NCBI GenBank assembly: GCA_012862575.1
Contig: BLSF01000005.1
Span: forward strand, 62,001 to 126,000
DNA: 64,000 nt
Origin: Parietichytrium sp. I65-24A
Taxonomy: Eukaryota; Sar; Bigyra; Thraustochytrida; Thraustochytriidae
Direction: 5' to 3'
The translations under genes and the position numbers were made by a program. Each line of letters opens with the position of its first letter. Position 1 is the first letter of the stretch. This document shows, piece by piece, positions 1-9,563 of the stretch. The notes under the pieces are model-generated. The model ran no database searches, was not told the origin of the DNA, and saw nothing but the letters and a program-made list of their open reading frames with translations.

Positions 1-1
1 G

Positions 2-2710
2 ATGATGGAACAGCCGCAAAAGCAAGTGAAAAGTAGCGCCGACTTCACGGATGTTAGGTTTCCCCCGCTTCGGAGTGTACTATGGGATCGGACGGCGCTG
101 GACGATGTGTGCACGCTCGGCCCTGAAGTACACGTGCCCGAATTGGTCTTTCGCAGGGCCGCGCTGGCCTCAGTGTTCCACCTCGCAGCGGAAGCGACGG
201 GGTACTTTGCGGAGCTTTCGGGCTCCAAGCGGGAAGATCTGGTAATTGCTCTCGAGAGACAGGCAGCTCAGTTCGGGTCCTTGCCCAAACTTGTAGGCTC
301 GCCAATGGGGGAGAGCGATCCTTCGAAGATTGGAGACTGGGTCGGCGGCGCTTGGCGTGCTTGTGTTGATCGTTGCTTCAAAGCTGGGTCTTCACATCAT
401 CGAAAGCTTCAAGACCTCGAAATATCTGTTTCTTTTGGTTGTCCGGAAGGGGACGCCTTGGCGACCGCAAAACATATTGCTGGCGCTGGCGGGCACGACC
501 ACCCATTCGTGGAGCGCAGCGACATGAGCCTTGACGAGGGGCTCAGTTTTTCAGTAGAGCAGTACAAAGCTATCATTCGGGACGTTGTGAACAACTTTCG
601 GGCTCGCAAGGGCGCGGATCCCATGCAGTATCTCAGGTGCTATGCCAAATGCATGGCTCTTCCTGGCGATCGCCTTCTCTTCCGCACGGAACTTATTCTC
701 CCAGCTCTTACCTTGGAATTTAAACCAGTCACACCTCTCTCCATCCTCAACACCCCTTTGGCGCGCCAATTGGAGCGGTGGGCCACGAGCTCCTCGGTAT
801 CTGGCCCTGATCCAAATGACCCAACTGCATGTGGCTTCATCACGTTGAACCAGATTCGCAAAGTTGTGTTCCTCTTGGAAGACGACCCCATGTCCTACGA
901 GATGCCCCTTGTTGGTGTTTGGATTCGGGGATCCGCCCTCCACGTTGAGCAAGGTGCTGAAAAGCAAGTGCTGACTAGCTCCTACTGGCAATCCATGTTG
1001 AATGACCCTTTTTTGTGGTCGGTGTGTCTGCGATATATTCACAATGAAAACATCAAGGAAAAGGTGGCGCCCCCTGGCAGTTCAAACACCTTCCTTGTTG
1101 TTCTCTACCCCTGGAAGTCGCCTTTACCATATTTTGTCGAGTGTTCCTATTCCATGTACCAAGACAAGCAGGATCTGGGCAGCAGCGGATTGCGGCCGCG
1201 GCCTTTCCTTCAACTCGAATGCGCCTTCGAAGTCGATGTTAGCAATCGCGAGACCAAGATGTTCACCGAAGGGAGCGGACACGTCCCCAACGCGATTTGT
1301 GCCAAATTTTTTCACGTCGATGCTGTGCATCGTCGTCAAAATTTCTCCATGGCCCTAGAGGCAGTCATGGAAACCAATGTAGAGACAGACCAGAAAGCAG
1401 ATGGAATGACGCGCCCTGGGGTGGACTCAATGTACTTCAAACCCGAAAAGAATTCCATTCTGGAACGCAATAGTACAAGCGAGGGCGAAGTGGATCAATC
1501 GCAAGTTTTCATGAATGAAGAAAGCATCGGGTCCATTCCTTTTGGGATTCCCCCTCAGTCGTCTGAGAATTCCCGCCTAGGCAGCACTGAGGTTCCCGAC
1601 GTACATAAAGGGTTCGAATCTCAATCGCCCCAAACGCATCACAAACCAGGACTTAATCGCCTCTCACAGATTTACGGGAACGCCGTTCCCAACAACAATC
1701 TCGCAAGCCCGAAATCGAGCGAGGCGAATGAATATATGCAGGGTCCTTTGGAGCCCACCCCGTCAACTTTGTGGACCAGCACGGAGACCGATTACCGGAC
1801 AAATACGAAACATAGCAGGCGCAGAAAACGGCACGGAAAGGACTATATCATGCAGATCATATCTACACAGCAGCAACAAATTGGGCTCTTGCAGCAGCAG
1901 ATTGCTGGGCTTCAAAAGGTCATGGAAGCTCAGCTGCATATAGCGCTGGAAAATGGATCGTCTTCGTCGCCAGTCAAGTCAAATGCATCGGCCGCCCTGG
2001 CAAACGTGAACCCCACGGAGCCAGCAGCAAGTTCTCCTGAAAGCAAAGTCAGCGCCGTCCAAGAGCACGCAGCTAGACCTGTACAAGCCTTAAACATTAG
2101 CCCCATCATCGCGCCGTCCCCTGCACCGCAGTCGCGCGATCTAGACACCATTCTATACCTGGCGCACCTGGAGCCAGATGAAGAAGATGACGAAGAGCCA
2201 GAACCAAGAATTTTAGAGCAATCAGACGAGAAACCCTTGCACAGCCCCGAATCTCCTTCAAGAACCACCCCTTCTTCATCAGGTGAAGGCAACGATGCAC
2301 ACTCCGCTTCAGTGAGTATTTCGCAGCCACGCGCAGAAGACAAGAGTTTCATGTTCCTGGCGAAAGAAGGTGAAGAGGACCTGGTTATTGGTGCGGACTC
2401 GCAGCACGAAGAGCATGACGATAGTCAATCCTTCAAGAGAAGCGACGCCACCCCATTTGACGATTCGATCGGTCAAGCAGACTCGCATGCTTTAGTCGCG
2501 GTTGGAGAAATGGATACTGAAGCTGGAATACCACTTATCCGGGCAAAATCTGCAAAACGTGTACCTTCATCACAACGACGAGCCAGGCCCAGGCGTGAGA
2601 CAAGTGTTGAAGAAGAAGAGGATGAAAATGAGGCCGATGAGCATTGGCTCGAAGCAATAGAAGCCAAGTACTTGGAGCTGGCCAGGGCGTCCTCCACGGA
2701 AAGAGGATAG
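2..2710 (+). CDS. STIL: STIL/Ana2/SAS-5-like centriole duplication protein
   Basis: Predicted 902-residue homologue of the centriole assembly factor STIL, which in animals is phosphorylated by PLK4 and recruits SAS-6 to build the cartwheel. Three blocks match animal STIL in order. Near the N-terminus FPPLRSVLWDRT resembles the FPPSKCALWNPT segment. Residues about 245-375 hold a TPLARQLERW helix, then LEDDPMSYEMPLVGVWIRG and LWSVCLRYIHNENIKEKV, collinear with the STIL core (SLPLVGIWLSG, WACCLRYIFNSSVQERV). Residues about 615-648 form a short Gln-rich coiled coil (QQQIGLLQQQIAGLQ) like the STIL coiled coil that binds PLK4. The C-terminal 250 residues are acidic and disordered, and I could not find a clear STAN motif. 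The frame opens with ATGATG at base 2, so a start further upstream outside the window is possible. It converges on the KDEL gene. Identity rests on recalled family motifs; the core match is strong. Confidence 0.8.
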   Translation: MMEQPQKQVKSSADFTDVRFPPLRSVLWDRTALDDVCTLGPEVHVPELVFRRAALASVFHLAAEATGYFAELSGSKREDLVIALERQAAQFGSLPKLVGSPMGESDPSKIGDWVGGAWRACVDRCFKAGSSHHRKLQDLEISVSFGCPEGDALATAKHIAGAGGHDHPFVERSDMSLDEGLSFSVEQYKAIIRDVVNNFRARKGADPMQYLRCYAKCMALPGDRLLFRTELILPALTLEFKPVTPLSILNTPLARQLERWATSSSVSGPDPNDPTACGFITLNQIRKVVFLLEDDPMSYEMPLVGVWIRGSALHVEQGAEKQVLTSSYWQSMLNDPFLWSVCLRYIHNENIKEKVAPPGSSNTFLVVLYPWKSPLPYFVECSYSMYQDKQDLGSSGLRPRPFLQLECAFEVDVSNRETKMFTEGSGHVPNAICAKFFHVDAVHRRQNFSMALEAVMETNVETDQKADGMTRPGVDSMYFKPEKNSILERNSTSEGEVDQSQVFMNEESIGSIPFGIPPQSSENSRLGSTEVPDVHKGFESQSPQTHHKPGLNRLSQIYGNAVPNNNLASPKSSEANEYMQGPLEPTPSTLWTSTETDYRTNTKHSRRRKRHGKDYIMQIISTQQQQIGLLQQQIAGLQKVMEAQLHIALENGSSSSPVKSNASAALANVNPTEPAASSPESKVSAVQEHAARPVQALNISPIIAPSPAPQSRDLDTILYLAHLEPDEEDDEEPEPRILEQSDEKPLHSPESPSRTTPSSSGEGNDAHSASVSISQPRAEDKSFMFLAKEGEEDLVIGADSQHEEHDDSQSFKRSDATPFDDSIGQADSHALVAVGEMDTEAGIPLIRAKSAKRVPSSQRRARPRRETSVEEEEDENEADEHWLEAIEAKYLELARASSTERG

Positions 2711-2984
2711 AGAACGCGGCGAGAATCTTCACACACACAGATCCGTGACTTTGAAGCGAATACCTCAGACTTGATTTTACAGTTAATCTGACGTTGCCAT
2801 AGATATTTAACTTGAACCTCAGCAAAATGGAACTAATAGTAAATGCTCTAACTTTTTTCAATCAAGGTATCATCATCATCACAAAGGCTTCTCAGAGAGT
2901 GGGACTTCAATATTCATCTGAATTACGAAGACCGGGAGTTGACCAAGTCAGAAACGCACAACAGAGACAAACCAAAGTTCAATC
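2711..2984. other. Short convergent 3' intergenic space
   Basis: This 274-bp AT-richer spacer lies between the stop codons of the STIL-like gene and the KDEL-protein gene. It must hold both 3' ends. I see no gene in it. Confidence 0.6.
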
Positions 2985-4721
2985 TCACAGTTCGTCTTTG
3001 TACATGTGGTCTTCCCGCGGATCTTTGTGCTGCCTCCGCTCGTTCTCTGCGGTGTATTTTTCTGTTATATGGTCAGGAGGAAAGTCGTGGTCGTGCTCCT
3101 GATCAAGCCACCACTCCTTGAGCTCCGAGAAAGCATCTTCTCCTGCAAAGCCGAGACCAAATATGACGCTCGAAATCTGGACAAATTGTCCATACTTGTC
3201 TTCCAGGTCCATTGTGCTTGCGAATAGATCGGCGAGAACGTTTTTAATGAGCGCTAACAGCGGTGGTGGTGACTTGAAGTCGCCCTGTACCAGAGCAAGG
3301 AACACGTCAGAGTTGAGCACCGGCTGAGCGTCCAAGGGTATCCCCTGAACCCGAAAGCGTTCTGCTACGGAGTGTTCGGAAATCGACGAGTTGAAAAAGC
3401 ACAGAGAAAAGAGCAGCGCGTTGTGTCTTTCACCCACCCCGAGGCCACCTTTTAGTCCACCCTCATAGGCTGGAACATTGGATACGAGAATGCCAAGATG
3501 GGCCGGGCCGCGAGGCGGCTTCGTTTGCCACACAAATTGGAGAATTTTGCGCCATTGCAGCTTTGCGTGCTCCCACATTTGTTCATCGCTCGGGACCAAT
3601 CCCATGTGGCGAGCCTGCAAAATGAACTTTTCGTAGTCAACGTCGTGCCGGTGAGCCTGCTCTTCCTCATGTGCCTCCGCAGCGGGCTCCTCGCAAAAGT
3701 GGGCAAGGCTGTCAAGATGCGACGCATGTTGGCCCTGTATCATTCCGGCAAAGGCTTCGTTGGGCAGCACGATTTGAGCAACGCGCAGGCAAACTTGGAA
3801 AGGCAGCAGGTCGCCATCAAAGTGCTCGATAGCCACGTGCTCCAGGGCGCCGTGCAGGTCGTGTTCTTCGCTGAATGCCCTTGCGTCTTGCAGCAGCGAC
3901 TCGTGCTCGCCAAAGTGCAACCTGGCAACCATCTCCCTGTGCCTGCCGCCATGGGCCGCGTCAAACACATCCCACACGATTTCTCCCGATTCCACCAGGC
4001 TCAACGTCGCCCGCGCAGAGCCACCAAACGCAGACGGCGCGCTCTGCCAGCTCCGTAGCCTTCCTTCATGCTGAAGTGTCCACCACTCTCGCACGGCCTT
4101 GTTCGCTGGTGCCCATCCGCGGTACGCATACGCCATGAGCGCCAGGTCCTCCCCGGCGTCTTGCATGGCCGCAGAAGCCTCGGCGAGAGCGCGGGCGGTG
4201 TGCTCTTCCGTGGAGAACGAGTCCGAAGCCCAGAGCACGAGCCCGCGGCGGAGGGCGACAACTTCCTCAGCATCGACTTGCCTAGCCACGCCCTGCTGCA
4301 CCAAGCACCGCCACAACCGCCGAGAGTCTCCTTTCCCATCCTCGCCGCCGTCTTCGGCCTCTTCAAACCCACTGCCGTCGTCCGCTTTCCCATTCCCATT
4401 CCCAATCTCAATGTCATCAGCATTCGCAGTCGCCGTCGCGCGCGCCACCTCCCAGTCCGCGTCCTCGTCCGCGTCTGGCGCGTCTGGAGCGTTGTTGTCG
4501 CAGTGTGCTGTCGCGCGAGCCACCGCCCGCGGCTGGACAAGGCGGAAAGCGGCGTCCGGCGCGCGGGCGAAGGGCCAGCCCACGAGCGACGCGCAGGCAG
4601 GGGACAGCCGCCGAGCGCGGGCCAGCGGCGCGCTCACGGCGAACAAGGCCACGACCGCCACCAAGACCAGGACCCGTTGCCGCTTACCCATCCCAATCCC
4701 AATCCCAATCCTCAGCTCCAT
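2985..4721 (-). CDS. ER-lumen protein with KDEL tail, function unknown
   Basis: A 578-residue protein of no family I recognise. The N-terminus carries a typical signal peptide: Gly/Ile-rich start, basic GKRQR, then hydrophobic VLVLVAVVALFAVSAPLARA. The C-terminus is exactly KDEL, so it should be a soluble resident of the ER lumen. An acidic, low-complexity stretch (residues about 75-120, rich in Asp, Glu, Gly and Asn) follows the signal. The rest is mixed helical sequence with His- and Asp-rich patches (EAHEEEQAHRHDVDYEK near the middle, DQEHDHDFPPDH close to the end). Start choice: the frame extends a little further to a non-ATG codon; ATG at 4721 is the first in-frame methionine and ATG at 4691 (MGKRQRVLV) gives an even more compact signal peptide. 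It could be an ER chaperone-associated or Ca-binding protein, but that is a guess from location and acidity only. Confidence 0.75.
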   Translation of the reverse strand: MELRIGIGIGMGKRQRVLVLVAVVALFAVSAPLARARRLSPACASLVGWPFARAPDAAFRLVQPRAVARATAHCDNNAPDAPDADEDADWEVARATATANADDIEIGNGNGKADDGSGFEEAEDGGEDGKGDSRRLWRCLVQQGVARQVDAEEVVALRRGLVLWASDSFSTEEHTARALAEASAAMQDAGEDLALMAYAYRGWAPANKAVREWWTLQHEGRLRSWQSAPSAFGGSARATLSLVESGEIVWDVFDAAHGGRHREMVARLHFGEHESLLQDARAFSEEHDLHGALEHVAIEHFDGDLLPFQVCLRVAQIVLPNEAFAGMIQGQHASHLDSLAHFCEEPAAEAHEEEQAHRHDVDYEKFILQARHMGLVPSDEQMWEHAKLQWRKILQFVWQTKPPRGPAHLGILVSNVPAYEGGLKGGLGVGERHNALLFSLCFFNSSISEHSVAERFRVQGIPLDAQPVLNSDVFLALVQGDFKSPPPLLALIKNVLADLFASTMDLEDKYGQFVQISSVIFGLGFAGEDAFSELKEWWLDQEHDHDFPPDHITEKYTAENERRQHKDPREDHMYKDEL

Positions 4722-4798
4722 CTCCAGCGCCAATGACTTTGGCAACGGCAGTGGTTGACGCGGGTTGGAGGAGGCAAGTGGGCAAGTGACTGTACACG

Positions 4799-4831
4799 AA
4801 GGAAGGAAGGAAGGAAGGAAGGAAGGAAGGG
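4799..4831. repeat. (GGAA)n microsatellite
   Basis: About eight uninterrupted GGAA units lie about 80-110 bp upstream of the KDEL-protein ATG, between that gene and the end of the lipase gene. Confidence 0.95.
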
Positions 4832-4881
4832 AGAAGGTGCGGTTTAGGGGGTTGAGAAGGAGGTAGGTTACAGGTTACAGG

Positions 4882-6201
4882 TTACGCGGTCGACGGGGCG
4901 GGCAGACGGCGGAGCATGGAGAAGAGGGAGGAGAAGAAGGAGCGCTGGTGGTGGGAGTGGTCCGGGAAGGGCACGATGCTACAATGGTCGTGGTGGTCCG
5001 CGAGGAGCACGCTGTACTGGCCAGGGGTGCACGGGCCGCTGGGGCCGCTGGGGTTTGCTAGGATCTCATGCTCTGGGTAGAGCTTCTCGGTCATGTGCTG
5101 CCCGATGCCGCTGCACAGGCCGTCGTATTCGCCCACCAGGTGCTTGTCCACCTGGTAAGCTTCGTTCTTGGAGAGTGTCTCGAACTTTTGGCTGTGCACT
5201 TTGGCGGCCCCCAAGGACACCCAAAAGTCTTTCACCAACAGAATACTGCTCAGGAATGCCGATCGCGGGGCCAAGGCGCCGCTCTCCTGCGGGTTGACCT
5301 GACTCGCGCAGAGCGCGGCACGTTCCGCGTCCGAGGAGCCAAAGCGCGTCCGCGCTTTGTCGAGTGTGAAGCTCAGGATGTCCTTTTTCTTGGCCACAAA
5401 ATTGAACTCGAAGGCGTTCGGGTCGTTCTCTAACAGCGGTTGGACCCTCTTATTCCACGCATCTGCCGCCGCAAACGTCATGTCGTTGGCTGCGTTGTCC
5501 ATGGCGCATACTGCATGTGTTCCGCCGCCGTTGCTGCCGCCAACTAGACATTTTAGAAAGCCACTGACGCCGTGACGCTCCACGCCCCAATGGTTCATCC
5601 CAAGGTCCAGGAGCTTGTCCAAACCGACTCTTCTGCAAAATAGCTCGTAAAAGTGCACGGAGAGGCCCAGCATATAGCCTGGGCTGAATTTTCTAACCGG
5701 TTCGTCTGGGCTGTGGCCCTCGTTCGCGCCAAGAACGTATGTCATCAGGGATCCTTTGATGGGCGAAGACAGTGTGCAAGTGCTCCGAATCCACAAGCTG
5801 TTGGTGCCTGCTCCGAAATAGTCTGTGGAGATCAGATACCGAAGCGCTCGGATCGTGTTTCCCCCAAAGCTGTGACCTACCAGATGCACAGGGTGCTCTG
5901 CGCTCCACTGCGGATACTTGCCGGCCCCGGAGAAGTCCTTGCCATATCTGTCGTGACCACACTCTTTTGCATGCTCCTCGCCATAGTCCACTCTCAGCCC
6001 TCGAAGCAGGGCATAAATTTCACATGCGCGATCGAAGCAGCTCCCCACACAAGACACTGGCGCCACGATGACTGGGGACTTGGCCGTTCCCAACTCCACG
6101 GCTTCGCCCCAGTACCACTTGCACCAATGATCATTCGCGGGGCCCAAGAAGCCGCAGACCAACACGACCGGGCACTCTTTGCTCAGGCTGTACTTTCCCA
6201 T
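4882..6201 (-). CDS. Family I.5-like (Geobacillus/Staphylococcus-type) lipase
   Basis: A 439-residue alpha/beta hydrolase predicted to hydrolyse acylglycerols. It matches bacterial family I.5 lipases along its length. VVLVCGFLG is the oxyanion strand. SCFDRACEIYALLRG is followed by VDYGEEHAKECGHDRYG, the zinc-subdomain signature. The nucleophile elbow is GHSFGG (Ser111). MNHWGVERHG corresponds to LDQWGLRR, and EYDGL plus DHHDH near the C-terminus supply the expected catalytic Asp and His. Three of the four structural zinc ligands of Geobacillus L1 lipase (Asp57, His77, His83 here) are kept, while the fourth (Asp in LDQWG) appears to be Asn. The bacterial enzymes are secreted, but this reading frame starts at ATG right before the first beta strand with no signal peptide, so it is either intracellular or lacks an upstream exon. 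The tail after the catalytic His is Ser/Phe/Arg-rich. The bacterial-type match suggests possible lateral transfer. Confidence 0.85.
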   Translation of the reverse strand: MGKYSLSKECPVVLVCGFLGPANDHWCKWYWGEAVELGTAKSPVIVAPVSCVGSCFDRACEIYALLRGLRVDYGEEHAKECGHDRYGKDFSGAGKYPQWSAEHPVHLVGHSFGGNTIRALRYLISTDYFGAGTNSLWIRSTCTLSSPIKGSLMTYVLGANEGHSPDEPVRKFSPGYMLGLSVHFYELFCRRVGLDKLLDLGMNHWGVERHGVSGFLKCLVGGSNGGGTHAVCAMDNAANDMTFAAADAWNKRVQPLLENDPNAFEFNFVAKKKDILSFTLDKARTRFGSSDAERAALCASQVNPQESGALAPRSAFLSSILLVKDFWVSLGAAKVHSQKFETLSKNEAYQVDKHLVGEYDGLCSGIGQHMTEKLYPEHEILANPSGPSGPCTPGQYSVLLADHHDHCSIVPFPDHSHHQRSFFSSLFSMLRRLPAPSTA

Positions 6202-7739
6202 CTCCTCTCCCGCTCAGTCCTCTCCACGGTCTCTCGCGAGTCTGTCTATTCAAGCATTCAGCGCTTTTCCACTTCACCGTCCTTTGACTCTGTCGCAGCT
6301 CAGTTCAAGCTCTGCTTTGCTCGAGAGTTCGGGCTCAGATTATTGGTCGATCACCGACATACAGTCTATGCAGCTTGCGTTGTGTCGACGGACAGCTTCA
6401 AAGTTTGTGCATTTGGCAACGGCCTTGTGAATGAAAAGCTGCAAGCTTCTCGAGCTTCTCCAAAGATCGAGCACTCCGTCAACTCTGCACTTACACCGAG
6501 TGTAAACTCTGTGCACTCTGTGCACTGCGCTTCAGTGTTCTGATTTCGTTGCAAATCTTGCGAGTGGCCAACTTTGCTAGTACCCCGTTCTAACGTTGCT
6601 TCGTAACGTCCAGCACCTGTGACCCTGCCATAGTGGGGTGCGTAAAGCCGCAAAGTAGTCGGAAGGAAAGTTGCAGGAGAGAGAAGCAAAGGCGAGGCAC
6701 CTATATCTATGATTACAGATAGATAGGAGGTAGTATAGCCCTGTGTATCCCGCAGATTGATAGCTAGATAGTATTATTATTAGTAATAGTATGCTATAAC
6801 ATGTAACAACATCAAGAAACGAATATGCCGAAACGCTCACGGGCGTGCGCCAAGAGGCCGGATGAGCTTATGATATCCGTAAGTTAGGTTAGCCGAGCGT
6901 CGAGTTTGAGTTTGTGTGATTGGTAGATTGGTAGATAGATAGATAAATGAAGGTGTTAGATTACGCGCCTGCAAACTTGGCAGCTGGAAGTTCAAAGGTA
7001 AAAAAAGATTATGAGATGGAAATGCAAAGGAAACGGAAGCGCAAGAGCACTCGTTCATCCGTTGACTCGGTCACAGTCAGCAAGTGCGTTGAAAGGCATT
7101 CTTGATGACTTTCAGGATGCATATCGGTACTTGTACTCGTAGCTGCTTCTGCTTCTCTTCTTCTTCGTGTCTATGAGCGGTGAGGTGTCAGGGACATGGT
7201 GCGGGACAGCGCAATCGCTCCGCAAAATACTGAGTACTACAGAAATTTGCTGACCGTGAGTACTGAATTTCTTTCTTCCTTTCCTTCAGTTCCCTTCGTT
7301 CTTTCTCGTCCGCATTTATTTGCTCGCTCGAGAAGAAACCCCGTCATCCTGCGTCGTCCTCGCGTGAGCTGAGCGATGACAGTGAAATCCAACATTAAAT
7401 TCCGTCAGGATCAGGGGCCTAATTCCACCTTCATCTGAGCAAAATACTTTTTGAGAGGAGTACGTACAGCGATGTACCGGTACGTGAAAGAGGTCCGCGA
7501 GGCAGGTGGAAAAGATGTGGATGAGTCCAACCGGTCATAGATTGATAGATAGATTTCCATTCATAACAAAAAGTTCACTTTCGATTTCAAAATAAAACTG
7601 TAAACCATACCCCCTTGACAGTGAATCAACTCGTTGCTTCGCAAGTACGGTGGTGTCCATTTGCTCTTGCTTCGAACGCAAGAGCTCCTGGTACCTCGGA
7701 CGAAACGTCATGAGCGTTGCTACTAATCTCGACTTGCTT
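6202..7739. other. Intergenic region, no supported gene
   Basis: About 1.5 kb upstream of the lipase and downstream of the RCC1-repeat gene. It is AT-richer than the genes, with GATA/TAGA microsatellite runs (around 6715-6725 and 6925-6950 and near 7540). It holds one copy of the palindrome TACCGGTA (7475) and one GTCACAGTCAG near 7070. Only short, unrecognisable frames occur. Confidence 0.6.
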
Positions 7740-9563
7740 TTATCTGTTCTCGTCCGGTAACGGATTCCCTGCCCCGTACACAGAGAGCTCGGGGAGTACG
7801 CTCACATCAGCTTTATCAGATTCTTCGCGCATTTCTGCATCGATAAGATGTCTGCGGTCTCTCAAATAGTCGAATCTATTCTCTGCAGGCTGTGAATCCT
7901 GCGCAGGCAGTGCGTCTACAGTATCTGAAGTAAGCACGGGAACAAAGACGGCCCCGACCCCATTTGTGCTGTATTCATCCGCAACTGGGAGATCCGATGG
8001 GGGCACAACTCCTTTCATTAGATCACGCTCTTTGTCCGCCTTTGCCTTGTTTCTTTTGGAAATGCACACACACACGAACACTGATCCAAAAACCACCAGG
8101 AAGATGAGCACTGCAACGATCACATAGAGACTCAACTCAGAGTCGATACAAGATCCGTCGACGCTGATGGCTTCAGGAGAGTCCAGAACTGCAATCGAAG
8201 TGCCACTCGCCACAAAATAGCCAGAGCCATAGTAAGTCAACGTGTATACCTCCTCAGAATAAGTAAGCGAAATCGTCTTGGTGTCGTGAGCAGGAGTTCC
8301 CAACAGCACGACCCCAGTTGCCGTTCGCGCAACAGCATTGCTGTGACCCGCTTGGACATCCACAACGCCAGAGGCAATCAAAGGATTACCAATGCTCGCA
8401 AGTCCTCTGGGCGGCACGTCTCCCCAGATCACAATTGTGCCATCCTCTTTCACAGCGATGAGCATTGGCACGGTGTCTACATCGCCTGGAGAACTTCTTA
8501 GAGAGTCGAAACTTGTAACGTATCGGTTTGCCACCACCTGCTTTACGCCTGAGGAGAGCATACTACGCTTAGACTCGAAAGAAGTTGAGTAACTAGTATC
8601 CTCATAGTCACAAATGCTCCCCCAGCATGCCACGGAGGAATTCGAGGTAATGGCTGCAAAGCCTTTTTGTGAAACAGTTACGGACTTTACTCCAAAGTCG
8701 AGCGCGTCGAGCACACTTCCGGGATTTCCTCCGTATTCCTCGAGCCCCGTCGCAACGACCTGTCCCGTTGTTGTCAAGACTGCAAAAGCAGCTCCGTTGG
8801 AGTAGACGTCTTGAATCTCTCCGCGAAAGCTGTCTGCTGGCAAGTGATACACGTCCAACGTCCAATATAATCCGCTCCAAATCACGACAGATCCGTCCGC
8901 TTTCAGGGCCGCGAACGCAGCGTCGAGAGGCACAATCTTTGTCACTCCACTTGCAAGTAGCAAATTAAGCTCTTCCGAGGCGTTGAACTTGCAGTTCATG
9001 TCGGAGTATGCAACCGAACCATCCGATGCCAGCGCTGCCACCATCTTCCCATTTGTGTACAACGACTGAAATTTAGCGCTTGTGGGTGTTCCCTCAACTT
9101 GACATAAAGGATATAATTGTGTCGTCAGAAGTTGCCCGCCCGTGGACAGCGAGAGGATAAAATAGCCCGACACGATATCCGAGATGGGAACTTGATGGAG
9201 CGTTGCTTGAAGCAAGCTATCGCTTCCATAGGTTTGGAGTTCGCCATCCTTCGAAATGAGTAGGAACCCCGAACTATGAGGCTTCACTTGGGCGACGTTT
9301 GTTAAAATAGTAGGCTTGGTATATACACCCCACAAAGCAACCTGCCCATCACTTTTTAATGCAGCGTACACGTCGTCTGCGTACTCGACGCTGACCACGC
9401 CGCTCTTCGTGGCTTCTCGAACCGCGCTGTCCATAAATATCTCATAACCTCCTAACACCCAAAGCGTCGAATTTTCGAGCAGCACAAGCACTGCGTCAGA
9501 GTTTCCAGCCACGCTCGCCACTCGGTCCTCATTGCAATACACGTATTCGTTTGAAAGCGACAT
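7740..9563 (-). CDS. Type I membrane protein with divergent RCC1-like repeats
   Basis: A 607-residue protein. Residues about 10-455 contain about ten degenerate RCC1-like beta-propeller repeats, each with an 'AALKSDGQVALWG' type strand pair (for example ADGSVVIWSG and EDGTIVIWGD), the pattern that fills the larger gene next door. A single transmembrane helix lies at about 478-500 (YVIVAVLIFLVVFGSVFVCVCI), followed by basic KRNKAK and a tail of about 100 residues. The likely topology is an extracellular propeller with a cytoplasmic tail. The first ATG (9563) gives no signal peptide, so either a short upstream exon is missing or the start is wrong. The family meaning of RCC1 repeats is a protein-binding propeller; no ligand can be inferred. 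It is a diverged paralogue of the 10.1-13.2 kb gene, same strand, about 550 bp downstream of it. Confidence 0.75.
   Translation of the reverse strand: MSLSNEYVYCNEDRVASVAGNSDAVLVLLENSTLWVLGGYEIFMDSAVREATKSGVVSVEYADDVYAALKSDGQVALWGVYTKPTILTNVAQVKPHSSGFLLISKDGELQTYGSDSLLQATLHQVPISDIVSGYFILSLSTGGQLLTTQLYPLCQVEGTPTSAKFQSLYTNGKMVAALASDGSVAYSDMNCKFNASEELNLLLASGVTKIVPLDAAFAALKADGSVVIWSGLYWTLDVYHLPADSFRGEIQDVYSNGAAFAVLTTTGQVVATGLEEYGGNPGSVLDALDFGVKSVTVSQKGFAAITSNSSVACWGSICDYEDTSYSTSFESKRSMLSSGVKQVVANRYVTSFDSLRSSPGDVDTVPMLIAVKEDGTIVIWGDVPPRGLASIGNPLIASGVVDVQAGHSNAVARTATGVVLLGTPAHDTKTISLTYSEEVYTLTYYGSGYFVASGTSIAVLDSPEAISVDGSCIDSELSLYVIVAVLIFLVVFGSVFVCVCISKRNKAKADKERDLMKGVVPPSDLPVADEYSTNGVGAVFVPVLTSDTVDALPAQDSQPAENRFDYLRDRRHLIDAEMREESDKADVSVLPELSVYGAGNPLPDENR

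Noticed and set aside
1605-1630. GGTTCGAATCT, resembling a tRNA B-box
   Set aside because: It lies within the STIL-like coding frame and no A-box or cloverleaf flanks it. No other tRNA-like pairing was found in the window by eye.
4068-4758. Two overlapping plus-strand frames of about 220 codons opposite the KDEL gene
   Set aside because: They are rich in Arg, Ala, Pro and Ser with no motif, and lie in a GC-rich coding stretch of the KDEL gene, so they are shadows.
5653-6543. 296-codon plus-strand frame
   Set aside because: It lies mostly opposite the lipase, whose catalytic motifs are clear; no family resemblance on the plus strand.
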